This document shows positions 12,377 to 26,084 of a stretch of 64,000 bases of DNA, piece by piece. Position 1 is the stretch's first letter; every line of letters begins with the position of its first letter. This DNA is from Flaccisagitta enflata. Taxonomy: Eukaryota; Chaetognatha; Sagittoidea; Aphragmophora. Below the pieces are notes generated by a model that saw nothing but the letters and a program-made list of their open reading frames with translations, ran no database searches and was not told the origin of the DNA. Position numbers and translations under genes: made by a program. The DNA lies in contig OZ231128.1 in assembly GCA_965153355.1 (NCBI GenBank), forward strand, positions 47,306,001 to 47,370,000, given 5' to 3'.

Positions 12377-14138
12377 CAGCGCTCAACGCTACTCCTTTAG
12401 CGTCACCACCACCGCCTCCTCCGCCTCCACCTCCTCCACCTCCAATCACGACTTTCCTGCCGCTGCTTCAGCCACCGCAGCATTTACCACCACAGCATCG
12501 CATGGCAGCGTTATTCGCTCCTGCTGCTCCTGCTCTAGTGTGGTCACCAGCGGTTGTGGCCGTACCTACGCAATCATTGGCTCCCGCTGTCATGACAACG
12601 GCTGCTCAACCGTTCGCTTCTTCAGATACGCCTTTGGATATGCCTTTAGTTATGCCTATGGATATGCCGCTGGTAAAACCTGCAGCGACGAAGGATGATG
12701 CCGGTAATACTGTTCAAGACAGATCTTCTGCAGTACAAGATGCTTCAACGACCTCAGCACAAGTTGCATCGAGTACCGCAGCACTGGATGCAACACTTGC
12801 TACACAAATGACATCAACGACTGCAGCAGCAGATGCATCAACAACTGTAGCGCTGGATGCTACACTCGCTACACAAATGGCATCAACGACTGCAGCAGCA
12901 GATGCATCAACGTTTGCAGTAGCAGCAGCAGATGAGCCTCCGTCCTATTTGGAACTGGACAAGTTTTGCGCGTGGCCTTCTACCACGACAAATGCCCAAG
13001 GAGACGCGGGAGTGGTGGAGAAGCAAAAGCTGGAAAAAGTAAGGCCGGGGACGAACCTACCGGATTCATTGAACGTGGGTAATCCCGACCTGAATGTAAC
13101 TTTTGGAGACACTACGACGCCGAATTCATCAAATGTGTCTGTTACGACGCCAATTATATCAAATGTGTCTACTTCGACGCCAACTTTATCAAACGTGTCT
13201 ACTTCAACGCCGGTTCAGAATGACTCTTTATCAACGACGCCGGCATTAGAGGCGTTGGCATCAATTGAGTCCATTCTTTTTCCAATTGAGTCAAAGACGA
13301 ACGTTACACGTGACGCCGGCTTTGATCAATCAATAGCGCCAAACAACTCGACAACAACAAGAACAATCACAACAGAGACAACAACACCTACGGCAACAAC
13401 AACAGCAACAGCAACAACACCAACTTCCGCAGTAGCAACGATAAAGCTGGCAGCGACCGTCGCCTCAGCCCCGTTGGCAATGAACGATGATGATGGCGAA
13501 GTAAAGATAACCACATCAGTGATGACAGATATGACCAATGTATCGACGCCGCCGACGGCGACCACGAAAGCGGATGCGACGCCGGCGTGGGCTTGGAGCG
13601 AACCGAATTTTATTGATGAAATGGTGGAGACACTTAGTTCATCCCTAGCCACGGAGTCGACAACAACGACGACGACGACGATGACGATGACGACGACGAC
13701 AACGACTACGACGACGACGACGACGTCACCTGTTGCAACATCCTCCTCGGGTCCCTCTGCTTGGGCGGAAGCAGCCTGGGAAGCGGCATTTGCCCCCGCG
13801 CCATCGCTCGAAACATTCATGGGAAGAGATGAGGGAGAGAGTAAAGAAGGAGAGGAAGAGGTAGGGAAGGGAGAAAAAGACGAAGGGGACGCGAAAGATA
13901 GTGACCGTCCGGTTAAAACGAATGCTGCGGTGACCCCCACCGCCACTGCTGCCGCCACTGCTGCCACCACCGTCACTGCCGCCACCACCGCCACCACCAA
14001 AATAGAGACGACAGATGCGGATGATCTGATAGCAAGGAGAGACATGGACAAAATGTTGAAAGATGGAGTTGGCGAAATGATGGATAAGTCTAAGAAGAAA
14101 ATGAGCGGACCCAAACTCAATGAAAATGAACGGATGAG
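12119..14138 (+). CDS. Large exon of the low-complexity gene (polyQ, polyP, Thr/Ala-rich)
   Basis: 2,020 bp open from an acceptor (CCTTGACAG) to a GTGAGT donor. The N-terminal part is the only conserved-looking segment: EFSVSEDDLEGLSPTELPPL, then YVLLPSGKYKKKRFITREQ and a Lys/Gln-rich stretch that may be helical. After it come (CAA)n polyGln (about 12290-12375), polyPro (12407-12442), TTAAADAS-like repeats (12800-12915), NVST repeats (13130-13215), (ACG)n-encoded poly-Thr (13660-13725), an acidic GEEEVGKGEKDEGD stretch and a charged end DKMLKDGVGEMMDKSKKKM. I do not recognise the family. The basic patch followed by glutamine-rich and disordered sequence would suit a nuclear regulator, but that is inference. 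Confidence 0.75.
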
Positions 14139-14574
14139 GTGAGTATTTTTACATCGCTCAATTTGCTCATCGCTCAATTTGCTCTGAATAGCAATACAGT
14201 GGAGCACCGCCAGAGCGCACCCGCCTATAAGGCATGCTTGCCTATAAAGCATATAACATGCAGTCTGATGAGTGATTTTATAATTATTTCTGTATTGGCA
14301 GCAAGAAAGCTTCACTTGAGGGCATCACTTTGCCTAGTTTGTTTGCATGCGCACTAGTGAAGCTTGACTGTATGATATACAAGTATATATGTCCACCTGT
14401 TTTGTTTTTACAGATTTGTATGAGTGTGTCCCAGTTTGTCTCTATCTATTTGTCTGATTGTATCTCTCTAAGTCTCTATATAAGCACGGCGGATGTGCGT
14501 GTGTCGCAGCTCATTTGTCATCACTTCCAGCTTGTAACTAATTATCTGTATCTTGTTATGATGAAATCTTACAG

Positions 14575-14638
14575 GGCAGATGATGATTCTGACGATGAGC
14601 CTTTGTTCCTTCCCGTTCAATCATCCAACAGAGATGAG
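14575..14638 (+). CDS. Small exon of the low-complexity gene
   Basis: 64 bp between an acceptor (ATCTTACAG, ending 14574) and a GTAAGA donor. In the frame set by the previous exon it reads ADDDSDDEPLFLPVQSSNRD plus E. The split codon (AG from 14137-14138 plus G from 14575) encodes Arg and avoids the stop found in the other frames, which supports the splice. Exit phase is 0. Confidence 0.7.
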
Positions 14639-14774
14639 GTAAGAGTTGTCAAACAGTTACAGAACAATCTTTAAATGATTGCCAACCTCCCCAGCTAATT
14701 CGAATTTAAGAGCTCAAATAGAGACGAGGTTACGAGAGCAAATGAGATTCACTAGAGCTGTTTACAGCAGTTTT

Positions 14775-14990
14775 TTTTTTCACCGCTATGTTTTAACTAG
14801 GAGAACTGATACTTTTTCCATGGTGGTCCTGTCGATGTACAAAACATGGCAAAAAAAGCAAAATCTTTCCAGGAGTGCCTTTTTTTTTTAAATTAAATCC
14901 ATTTTTCTGAGGGTTGTTGGTACAGGCCATTTTCGGCCATTGAGATTTGATAAGGTAACTACTAAACCATATAGCTCCTGAAAGTGTAAA
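14775..14990 (-). repeat. Dispersed repeat, inverse copy of 18235-18395
   Basis: Shared pieces include ACCGCTATG, AACTGATACTTTTTCCATGG, TGTACAAAACATGGCAAAAA, TCTTTCCAGGAGTGC and GGCCATTTTCGGCCAT. The two copies are in opposite orientation 3.3 kb apart. Non-coding. Confidence 0.7.
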
Positions 14991-15240
14991 TTTCAATGAG
15001 GTTCATGTTGTCTCATCATCAAAAATTTCCTCGTCAAAATCTTTTACTGGATTTTTAGCATTTTTAACACATTCTGAGAGCCACACACTTTCCCAGGTAC
15101 ACAATTTTGCCCCAGTTTGCAAAAATGCTTAATTTTAGCTTCCTCTGTGTCAAATTTCAGCCCCGTGATTGCATAATTTCTATCAATTTTTACCTTTCTG
15201 CCATTTCATTTAATCATGTGAGAGGTGTTAAAACCCTTTT

Positions 15241-15673
15241 GGGCAGCGGCCCTGAAGGGGTCGATGACCTATGCTTTCACACATATGGGGAATTTTCTCT
15301 TCCTTCTTCTCCGTCCATCCCCCCCCTCTGACTCAAATCCTAGCCTAGAGGCCCAAATCCCAGTCTCGAGGCCCAAATCCTAGCTTCCAGGTCCAAGTCC
15401 CAGCCTCAAGACCCAAATCCCAGCCTTGAGGCCCAAATCTCAGCCTGGAGTCCCAAATCCTAGCCTCAACCCAAATCCCAGCCTCGAGGCCCAATCTCAG
15501 CCTCAAGGCCCAAATCTCAGTCTCGAGGCCCAAATCCTAGCCTTGAGGCCCAATCCATAGCCTTGAGGCCCAAATCCAGCCTCAAAGCCCAAATCCAAAT
15601 GCTACAAGGAGAAGGAGTAAATTCCCCGTATGTGTGAAAGCATAGGTCAACAACCCCTTCAGGGCTGCTGCCC
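15241..15673. mobile_element. TIR element carrying an internal minisatellite (complete copy)
   Basis: The left end reads GGGCAGCGGCCCTGAAGGGG, then GATGACCTATGCTTTCACAC and ATATGGGG (15241-15290). The right end is the inverse (CCCCGTATGTGTGAAAGCAT ... GCTGCCC, 15622-15673). Between them lie about 12 copies of a 20-22 bp unit (GGCCCAAATCCCAGCCTCGA and variants). Each terminus itself folds as a short GGCCC/GGGGCC-type hairpin. A flanking box CACGGGTACCGCTGATCATC (15718-15737) also follows other copies. No coding sequence, so a non-autonomous element. Confidence 0.8.
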
Positions 15674-17845
<2,172 letters not shown>

Positions 17846-17879
17846 GTGGATTTTTGGTTTCGTTTAGACGATGCAAGAG

Positions 17880-18230
17880 TTGAAAGGGTTTTTGCTATAG
17901 GTCTGAAAGTAACATCAACTTTGGGAGACTGCTGCTCCTAAATGAATTGAGCTACAGACAACTTGGGCTTATTCTAAAGAAAAGTGTCTATTCTTTAAAA
18001 TGAGCTCAAGTTGAGGTCTTTGGCTCTATTCGTTTGGGAGGTATAAGCTCTCAAAGTTGTAAGGGTTTTAGCTATTAGTTTGAAAACAACGTTAACTTTG
18101 GAAGACTGCTGCTCCGAAACGGATTTAGCTACAGACTTTAACTTGGGCTCATTTTAAAAAGCTGCTGTCCTCTTTAAAGTGAGATCAAGTTGATATCTGT
18201 AGCTCAATCTGTTCAGGAGATATATGCTTT
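17880..18230. repeat. Tandem dimer of a ~170-bp unit
   Basis: Two diverged copies in direct order (about 17880-18050 and 18055-18230). Each contains CAACTTTGGGAGACTGCTGC- or TTAACTTTGGAAGACTGCTG-like blocks, then AGCTACAGAC, then GAGxTCAAGTTGA. Non-coding. Confidence 0.65.
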
Positions 18231-18234
18231 AAAA

Positions 18235-18535
18235 GTTACCTTTTCCAATATTTATGGCTGAAAATGGCCTGTAAAAAAAAAAGCGCTCCTGGAAAGATTT
18301 CGCTTTTTTTGCCATGGCTTGTACATGGACAGGACCACCCAAAACCATAGAGAAAGTATCAGTTTTCCTAGTTTGAACATAGCGGTGAAAAAACAAGGCC
18401 GGATACACGGCTACCTTAGTCGCGTGCGGGTGGGCAGGGGCGGCGAAAAAAAGCTAAGCGTGACCGACGGACGGACCGACCGACAGACGGACAGAGCGGG
18501 TTGTAGGTTGACCAGTTTTTAGTCGCGTGCAGGAC
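18235..18535 (+). repeat. Dispersed repeat plus hairpin-family copy
   Basis: 18235-18395 is the forward copy of 14775-14990. It is followed at 18397 by AAGGCCGGATACACGGC, GTCGCGTGCGGGTGGGCAGG, a CGACGGACGGACC tract and TAGTCGCGTGCAGG (18517-18530), the standard order of the hairpin family. A degraded TIR terminal box (TTGAGCCGCTGCCC) follows at 18546-18559. Confidence 0.7.
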
Positions 18536-18896
18536 ATTGGCCTTTTTGAGCCGCTGCCCAAAATGGATATCACCCTTCCCGATTCATCCATTCACACTCA
18601 CATATTCTCATTGAAGTGTACCGAAATTGAGAAAAGATGAAAAGTCGGATAGAGTTTTCCTGGCCAAATCGAAACAAATTAGCAAGTTTGGATCGAAACG
18701 CACAGTGCGGCGAAACAAAAAACAAAAAAGCAAACATTGATACAACCAAAAGTCAGAACTTGACTGCCTTAATACACATATACTTTTTGTTCTTCATAAG
18801 AGATAGAAATAGCAACTAGTAAAATGACTAAGACGTTCTTAGTTTTTGAGCTTATTTAAGGCTTGATGTTCTTATAAACTAGGTTCTTATAAAAAA

Positions 18897-19735
18897 ACAA
18901 GGTCAACAAACCTTAGTCGCGTGGTAAAAAAGGTAATTAAGGTAATTAAGGTAATAAAGGTAATTAAGGTCATAAAGGTAAAAGTAATAAAAGTAAAGGT
19001 AAAAAAGGTAAAGGTAATAAAGGTAGAGGTAATAAAGGTAAAGGTAATAAAGGTAAAGGTTTTAAAGGTAAAGTACCCTAAAGTATCCTTAAGTACTTAA
19101 AGTACCTTGAAGTACCCTAAAGTACCCTAAAGTACCCTTAAGTACCCTAAACTTCCCTAAATTACCCTTAAATTCTCAAAAGTACCCTAAAGTACCTTTA
19201 AAACGTAGAGTACCCTGAAGTGACCTTAATGTACCCCTAAGTACCTTAAGTACCTAATGTACCTTGAATTACCCTAAAGTACCCTTCAGTACCCTTAAGT
19301 ACCCTGAAGTACCTTTAGAATGAAGATTAGAGCCATATTTAAAAAAAGTTACATGACGGACCAACCGACCAACAAACCGACCGACACAACAGCTTCAAGA
19401 GTCGCGTTCACATTCACAAGTATCCTTAAGTACTTAAAGTACCTTGAAGTACCCTAAAGTACCCTTAAGTACCCTAAACTTCCCTAAATTACCCTTAAGT
19501 TCTCAAAAGTACCCTAAAGTACCTTTAAAACGTAAAGTACCCTGAAGTGACCTTAATGTACCCCTAAGTACCTTAAGTACCTAATGTACCTTGAATTACC
19601 CTAAAGTACCCTTCAGTACCCTTAAGTACCCTGAAGTACCTTTAGAATGAAGATTAGAGCCATATTTAAAAAAAGTTACATGACGGACCAACCGACCGAC
19701 ACAACAGCTTCAAGAGTCGCGTTCACGCGACTAAA
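18897..19735. repeat. Hairpin-family element expanded by GGTAAT and AAGTACCCT repeats, with a 0.3-kb direct duplication
   Basis: It begins with AAACAAGGTCAACAAACC and GTCGCGTGG. It continues with (GGTAATTAA/GGTAAAG)n at 18925-19070, then an AAGTACCCT-based minisatellite. It ends with GACGGACCAACCGACC and a GTCGCGTTCACGCGAC hairpin (about 19715-19731). The segment 19081-19410 is repeated at 19418-19725, nearly identical apart from two small indels and a few substitutions. Confidence 0.8.
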
Positions 19736-19794
19736 TATACTGAAATAAGTATATGAAATGAATGAATAAATAAATGAAATAGATGATAGATAAA

Positions 19795-20161
19795 TACCGT
19801 ATTTTCCCTAATTAGCGCCCGGGGCGCTTACAAAATTGCAAAATAACATTGCCTTTTTCACCTTCTAATTAGCGCCCCCCTGTAGCATGCAAGACTAAGA
19901 AAAATTACTGAAAATTAAAGTAAAACGAAAGAGTTAGGATAAGGAAAGATTAAAATATGTGATTTCAACAGAAAAATCCACACATGAAGTTAAAAAGAAA
20001 CAAAAAATAAAGATGATTTGTGTATTTATTATGTGTCTCTATTATTTTCACTAGAATGAAAAGCTTAGCTGTGAATGGATTTTTCTTTAAAAAGAGGGGG
20101 GGCGCTAATTAGAGGGGGGGCGCTAATTAGAGGGGGGGCGTTAATTAGAGGAAACACGGTA
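19795..20161. mobile_element. MITE-like element with TACCGTATTTTCC termini (copy 1)
   Basis: The left end TACCGTATTTTCCCTAATTA (19795) is inverse to the right end TTAATTAGAGGAAACACGGT plus A (ending 20161). The subterminal GCGCCC/GGGGGGGCGCTAATTAGA boxes are repeated three times on the right. The interior is AT-rich and non-coding. A related copy lies at 25096-25374. Confidence 0.75.
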
Positions 20162-20984
20162 GATCAATTTTAAACTTTATTTGTTTATTTGTTACTCTAT
20201 TTTACAGGAAAACAAGGCCGGATACACTTTTTTTTATAAGAACCAAGTTTATAAGAATGTTAGGCTACAAATCGTCAAAAATTTATGAACTTGCTAAGAA
20301 CATTGGAAAGCTTCAATTCTTCAAAAATTTAAGAACATTAAGCTTTAAATCTTTAAAATATAAGAACATTTTTTTGGTTTTTTTTTTATTCAATTGTTCT
20401 TTATAAATAGACAGACTCTGTTCAGCAAATCATGTCTCAATTTATATAGCATGTATCTTTGTACTTTCATTGATTTTAATTCACTTAAAATGTTTAAACC
20501 TGTTGCTTTATCGTTTTATTAACATTTTCTCTTTAATGCCAAATTTAAACTAATTAAGAACATTCTTAATTGAAGGTTAAAAGTGCGTTTGAATTAAGAA
20601 CAATTGAAGAACATTTAAGCCTTAAAATTGCTCAAAATTTAAGAACATTGGAGGCTTGCCCAAAAAATGACGTTCTTATAAAAGAAAAGTGTACACGGCT
20701 ACCCTAGTGTCGCGTGCGGGTGGGCAGGGGCAATGATGTAAAAGGTGACTAGGGCATTTGGGCAGGAGCAGTGAGATCAAAACGCTGAAAAAGTAATATG
20801 AGGACCAACCGACGGACGGACGGACGGACGGACGAACGGACAAAGCAGGGTGTAGAGTTGCGTAGCACGCGACCAAAAAAAACATATTCTCGGGTCCCTC
20901 CACCAAATTGTCTTCAAGTCATTTTTTGTCTCACGCTCTCACTTCTTTACTGGCTTACTTGCATGCTCGCTTGCTCGCTTTCTG
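20162..20984. repeat. AT-rich sequence and hairpin-family copy
   Basis: 20215-20690 is AT-rich with several TTAAGAACATT pieces. Bases 20690-20730 (ACACGGCTACCCTAGTG, GTCGCGTGCGGGTGGGCAGG) and 20805-20875 (GACGGACGG tract, GTTGCGTAGCACGCGACC hairpin) form one hairpin-family element. No gene. Confidence 0.6.
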
Positions 20985-21080
20985 TCTTTTCTTCTTTCTG
21001 TCTTTCTTTCTGTCTTTCTTTCTTTCTTTGTTTCTCTCTTTCTTTGTTTCTCTCATTCTTTCTTTCTTTCTTTCTTTCTG

Positions 21081-21127
<47 letters not shown>

Positions 21128-21156
21128 CTCTTTCTTTGTTTCTCTCATTCTTTCAT

Positions 21157-21236
<80 letters not shown>

Positions 21237-21238
21237 TT
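20985..21238. repeat. (TTTC)n microsatellite
   Basis: About 250 bp of TTTC tetranucleotides with TCTG/TTTG/TCAT interruptions. Confidence 0.97.
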
Positions 21239-21450
21239 TAGTGGCCGACACTCGATAAGAGGCTTTGTCCGTTGGTCTGTCCGTCGGTCCGTCCATTTGT
21301 CCGTCCGTCCATCCGTCAGCACAATTCGAAAAGTGATGCTTGTGAGTTGTGTGCGGTTGGGGGACGTGGGGTATGAAAGGGGATTGGATGCCCCTGCCCA
21401 CCCGTCCGCAGCGATATTGTGACCCGCGTCACTTGTTTTCTTTCTTCTTC
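21239..21450 (+). repeat. Hairpin-family copy
   Basis: Starts AGTGGCCGACACTCGATAAG, followed by GTCCGTTGGTC/GTCCGTCGGTCC units (21265-21325). It ends with CCCCTGCCCACCCGTCCGCA and TATTGTGACCC (21390-21425). Same order as 22427-22635. Confidence 0.65.
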
Positions 21451-21484
21451 GTCTTCGTCTTTTTCTGCTTCTCCTTCTCCTTTT

Positions 21485-22062
21485 GGGCAGCGGCCCCGAA
21501 GGGGCCGATGACCTATGCTCTCACACATATGGGAGATTTTCTCCTCCTCCTCCTTCTTCTTCTCCTCCGTCCCCCCCCCCTTCAGCTTCGAAGCCCAAAT
21601 TCTAGTCGCAGGGCTCATTTTCCAGCCTGAAGGCCCAAATTCCCGCCTCAAGGCCCAAATCTTAGCCTCGAGGCTCAAATCCCAACCTCAAAGCTCAAAT
21701 CCCAACCTCGAGGCTCACATCCCAACCTTGAGGCTAAAATCCCGGCCTAGAAGCTCCAATCCCAGCCTAGAGGCTCAAATCCCAACCTAGAAGCTCAAAT
21801 CCCAAAATCGAGGCTCAAATCCCAGCCTGGAGGCTCAAATCCCAGCTTCAAGGCTCAAATCCCAGCTTTGAGGCTCAAATCCCAGCTTTGAGGCTCAAAT
21901 CCCAGCCTCGAGGCCCAAATCTCAGCCTCGAGGCTCACATCCCAACCTCAAGGCTCAAATCCCAACCTCGAGGCTCAAATCCCATTGTTGATGCTCACAT
22001 TCAAGCCTAGATCCTCAAAAATTACTGAGCATAGGTCATCGGCCCCTTCGGGGCCGCTGCCC
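21485..22062. mobile_element. TIR element carrying an internal minisatellite (largest copy)
   Basis: Left terminus GGGCAGCGGCCCCGAAGGGG plus CCGATGACCTATGCT (21485-21519). The right terminus is its near-perfect inverse, AGCATAGGTCATCGGCCCC plus TTCGGGGCCGCTGCCC (22028-22062). The interior holds about 20 units of a 20-21 bp repeat (GGCTCAAATCCCAGCCTCGA) with mild divergence. The flank at 22085-22140 (CAACGGGTACCGCTGACCAT, then CTAACGCTTTTGCGACTATT) is shared with 300-271 in reverse and with 15717-15770. Regular spacing could suggest a CRISPR-like array, but this is a plain tandem repeat in an animal genome. Confidence 0.85.
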
Positions 22063-22139
22063 CTCTAACCACCTCACACCCACTTACACTCACATAGGGG
22101 CAACGGGTACCGCTGACCATCTAACGCTTTTGCGACTAT

Positions 22140-22640
22140 TTCCTCTTATTCTTCTTCTTCTTCTTACTCCTGTAACTCTTCTTACTCTTCTTACTTTTCT
22201 TTAAAGAAAGATCTTTTTCTCCTTCTTTTATTTCTTTTTAGTCGCGGACACGCGACTCTACACCTTGCCGTGTCGGTCGGTAGGTCGGTAGGTCCGTCCA
22301 TCCATCCGTCCGTCACATTTTTGAATTCCGGGTGGTTTTTGCTTTACTGCTCCTGCCCAACCGTCCGCGACTGTCCTGCTGTGTATCCTGCCTTCTTTTA
22401 TCGTTCTTCTTCCTCCTCCCTTCTCTTTTTAGTTGCGGACACGCAACTCTATAAGAGGCTTTGTCCGTCCGTCGGTCCGTCCATCCATGAGCACAAGTCC
22501 AAAAGAGGGAAAACGAGCGTTTCAGAAGCCTTTTGTGCGTGTGTCTGTGTTGGAAGGGGGTTGGGTGGAGCGCTAGATGGGGGTTGGCTGCCCCTGCCCA
22601 CCCGTCCGCAACCATATTGTGACCCCGCGTCACTTGTTCC
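22140..22640 (+). repeat. Two hairpin-family copies
   Basis: The first runs from TTTAGTCGCGGACACGCGAC (22238) through GTCGGTAGGTCCGTCC to CGTCCGCGACTG (22360-22371) and GTGTATCC. The second runs from TTTAGTTGCGGACACGCAAC (22428) through GTCCGTCGGTCCGTCC to CCCTGCCCACCCGTCCGCAA (about 22593-22612). The head hairpins are GTCGCG-GACA-CGCGAC and GTTGCG-GACA-CGCAAC: both arms changed together, so pairing is kept. Confidence 0.75.
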
Positions 22641-22737
22641 TTTTCTTCCTCCCCCGTCTTCCATTTCTTCTTCATCTTGTTGTTGCTGTTGTTGTTTATT
22701 GTTTGACTTCACTTTCTCTCTTTCTATCTGTTTGCAG

Positions 22738-22811
22738 TTGAAGAGGTTATCTCCCCCACTTCCATCACCCTCAACAAGACGCAAGATCCGTTCCCCCAGA
22801 ACAAGGTCCAG
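22738..22811 (+). CDS. Possible Arg/Ser-rich exon of the low-complexity gene
   Basis: A 74-bp segment lies between a very good acceptor (TCTTTCTATCTGTTTGCAG) and a GTACGT donor. In phase 0, as required after 14638, it reads LKRLSPPLPSPSTRRKIRSP then RTRSR, a basic SR-like stretch that would fit the disordered partner exons. The alternative frame reads VEEVISPTSITLNKTQ. The 8-kb intron of repeats and the lack of homology evidence make this tentative. Confidence 0.4.
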
Positions 22812-22839
22812 GTACGTATTTTGTAATCTGCAATGTGAG

Positions 22840-23060
<221 letters not shown>

Positions 23061-23089
23061 TACAGACAGCGATACAGACAGCCTTTTTC

Positions 23090-24944
23090 GAAAAACGCCC
23101 AATCATGATGTAATACTAAAAAGATCTTGTTGGGAAATGACTGGCACAATGCTCATGAGTCATATGACATCTTAATCGTAACTCTCTTTCAATTTGGAGA
23201 GTTTTCATCTGAGGTTTGTCAATTACTTCGGGAAATTGTGAATGAGTAATTGAAGAAAAACTCACTCAGACATGACACAATTGGATGACGCTCCTCTGTC
23301 TTAAATATTTTATCATTGTCGGTGCTCCGCTTTTAATCTTTTAAAAAAACAATTGACGCGGGGTCACAATATCGTTGCGGACGGGTGGCGATTCGTGGGT
23401 CATTCTTTGTGTGACTTACTGTCACCCTGCCCCTGGCGCAGCGGACCCTGGCCTGGGCCTAGCATGGCTTTCCTCTGAACCGTTATTTTAACCGTCGTTC
23501 GACTTTTTTTTCAAAAAATGTCTCTCCTTTTACTTTTTTTCTGCTCGACACAGCGAAGATCAGTGCAGTATGATTTGCATCAACCGACCGACGCACCGAC
23601 GAAGAGGGGTGTAGAGTCGCGTAGCACTGAAAATTGTTATGAATTCAAAAAGTATCTTAGCTTAGTTGTAAGCCAACGATTTGGGAATGCAAATCATATT
23701 CTGTTTTTGTTGCGGACATGTGATTCTATGCTAAGCTGTGTCGGTCTGTACGTCTGTCCGTTTGCTGGTATGTAGGTTTGTCCCATCGTCCTGAGCATTT
23801 TTGGTCGCGTTCTACGCGACTCTATACCCCGCTAGGTCGGTTGGTCGGTCGGTCGGCCGGTCGGCCGGTCGGTCGGTCGGTCCCCTTTTTGGGCAGCGGT
23901 CCCGAAGGGCCAATGTCCTTTTGAACTAAATTCTGCCATCCCTAGTTCAAATCTGCCTCAGGACGTCTTGAAATTCACCCCTGTGTCCTACAGGACATCG
24001 GCCCTTTAAGGCCGCTGCCCTGCTCTCAATCCACTTCTTCACTTGATCGCTCCAAGCGAGGCATCGGGTACCGCTGACCATGTGTGATCCTTGGATGACT
24101 AGTTACTTTTTCGGCGTTTTTGAGCTTTTTGAGCCTACTGCTCCTTCTCAAATGTTCTAGTGACCATCTCCTGCACTGCCCCTGCCCACCCGCACGCGAC
24201 TGGAGTAGCTGTGTATCCGGCATTGTTAGTTTGTAATCGGTTTTTATAAAACTGCTCTGTCCAACTGTACGCGACTGGAGGTGGACACGTATCCAGCATG
24301 ATGATTAGTCTTGGGCAGACCTTGATTCATCCGTTTGTGTCTTTTCAGTACTGTATCCACTGTATGGCTATTCAAATTGTTTGACTTTATATCATTTGAA
24401 TTGAGTGGCCGTGTATCCGGCCTTTTTAGTCGCGTGCTACTTGACTCTATAAGCCACTTTTTGGTCGGTCCATCGGTCGGTCTCTCGGTCCCTCGGTCCA
24501 TCACAAAACTGTTTTACACAAAATATAGACATTTTAAAAGTTTTTGAATGTTTTAAAGGCATTTATAATTTATAAACCTCCATATTGGTTGGTCAGTTGG
24601 TCTGTTGATCCGTCTGTCTGTCCGTCACATAGTTGTTTCAAGGGTGTTTCAGTCAGTTTAAAGACATTTCAAATGTTTGTCTGTCCATCAGTTTGTCACA
24701 AAGTTGTTTTTTAGGCTTTTTGTTGCTTTTTCAAGTGTCTTTTTAAATGTTTTAGTCTGTTCATATATCTGTCTGCCTGACTTTTTTGAAAGTGCCGACG
24801 CACGCGACTTAGGTCTAATGACCTTGTTTTCTTTCAAGTTCATCCATTCATATCACTTTATAAATTCATCTGTTTTTACTCCCACGTTTTTCATCTTTTT
24901 TTTCATTTTCTTTTTTTTTTTTCAATTTCGCCCACTTGTTGCAG
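23090..24944. other. Mosaic of dispersed-repeat fragments
   Basis: 23360-23400 is a hairpin-family tail. 23810-23880 is a GCGACTCTATACCCC head plus (GGTCGGTC)n. 23891-24020 is a 130-bp TIR element with inverted GGGCAGCGGTCCCGAAGGGC and GGCCGCTGCCC termini and no minisatellite. GGGTACCGCTGACCAT follows at 24066-24081. 24180-24300 and 24405-24530 are further hairpin-family pieces (GTGTATCCGGC, TTTTAGTCGCGTGCTAC). No gene recognised. Confidence 0.55.
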
Positions 24945-25097
24945 AATGTAAATTCGATCCATAGATCTTCAACTTGAATGCAGCTCATGTGCTAAATTTT
25001 TGTTCTGTTCTCATTATCCCGTTATTCTGTTTTCTCGCTTTCATGGCGTCTCTGTTTCGTGTTTGTGTTTCTTCGCGGCTACTTGTTAGTGATTAAA
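24945..25097 (+). other. Possible terminal exon / 3' UTR of the low-complexity gene
   Basis: A long pyrimidine tract ending CACTTGTTGCAG (24944) is a strong acceptor. If spliced to 22811 (which leaves AG), the next codons are AGA ATG TAA, giving a stop two codons in. An ATTAAA polyadenylation-type hexamer follows at 25092-25097, right at the edge of the next TIR element. Every step is inference; transcript data are needed. Confidence 0.25.
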
Positions 25098-25374
25098 CCG
25101 TATTTTCCTGTTTACCGCCGCCCCGCCCCCCCTCCCCCCCATGGGGCCCCACCCTTGAGAGATATTATTATTTATTAGTGTTTGTTGGTAGAACAAGATA
25201 AGAATTGGATTGAAGTTCAGAACTTAAACTTACTTTTAAAAGACAAACAATATTCATGAAATGAAATGAAATGAATGATTTTTTCATGGCTGGGGGCGCT
25301 TATTTCAGGGTTAAAGAACTAAACTATTTTCTATGTTAAAAAGCGCAAGGGCGCTAACTAGAAAAAATACGGTA
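25096..25374. mobile_element. MITE-like element with ACCGTATTTTCC termini (copy 2)
   Basis: Left end ACCGTATTTTCCTGTTTACC and right end GAAAAAATACGGTA are inverted. Subterminal C-rich/GGGGGCGCTTATTT boxes resemble those of 19795-20161. Non-coding. Confidence 0.7.
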
Positions 25375-25429
25375 TCTGTCTAAATGAATTATGTGTGTGA
25401 CAGAGCGAGTGTGTGTGTGTCAGTCTGTC

Positions 25430-25465
25430 TCTCTCTCTGTCTGTCTCTCTCTCTGTCTCTCTCTG

Positions 25466-25562
<97 letters not shown>
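25430..25562. repeat. (CT)n microsatellite
   Basis: CTGT/CTCT mix at 25423-25475, then pure CT to about 25562. Confidence 0.95.
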
Positions 25563-25563
<1 letters not shown>

Positions 25564-25682
25564 CTCGCGCTCTCGGTAGGATTTTTCCTTCCTCTCCACT
25601 TGATTTCACTCTGCGATTTCATATCATGAGATCATTGCTTGTTCATCTGCCTCAGTCGCGTGCTAAGGGGCAATGCCGGGGC

Positions 25683-25684
25683 AG

Positions 25685-25736
<52 letters not shown>

Positions 25737-25747
25737 AATGATGATGT

Positions 25748-25793
<46 letters not shown>

Positions 25794-25795
25794 AG

Positions 25796-25841
<46 letters not shown>

Positions 25842-25970
25842 AGTGATGATGACAATTATGATGATGGTGATGATGATGATGATGATTCATTATCTATGAG
25901 GATGGCGATGATGATGATGATGCCGATAATGGTCGCGATGATAATGATGAAGATGATGATGATTGCAATG
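25683..25970. repeat. (GAT)n trinucleotide repeat
   Basis: GAT units with rare GTT/AGT/AAT substitutions, degrading after 25890. Asp, Met and His homopolymer frames are artefacts. Confidence 0.95.
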
Positions 25971-26084
25971 ATAATGCATTGATGCAAGAAGCTGTCTGTG
26001 CGTCTGGCATTACGAATGCAACAACGCGTGTAGCAATGCGAGTGGCAACTTGTGTACCACCGCACGTTGTAACTCGTGTTGCGA

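Noticed and set aside
20798-21401. Phe/Leu/Ser and Lys/Glu/Arg frames in TTTC blocks here and at 45961-46979, 48400-48920 and 57293-57541
   Set aside because: Tetranucleotide repeats; no domain and no splice context.
21590-22010. Regularly spaced ~21-bp repeats resembling a CRISPR array
   Set aside because: Units are contiguous with no unique spacers, lie inside a TIR element and belong to an animal genome.
25683-25970. Acidic Asp-rich protein encoded by (GAT)n
   Set aside because: Pure trinucleotide repeat, open in three frames as Asp, Met and His runs.
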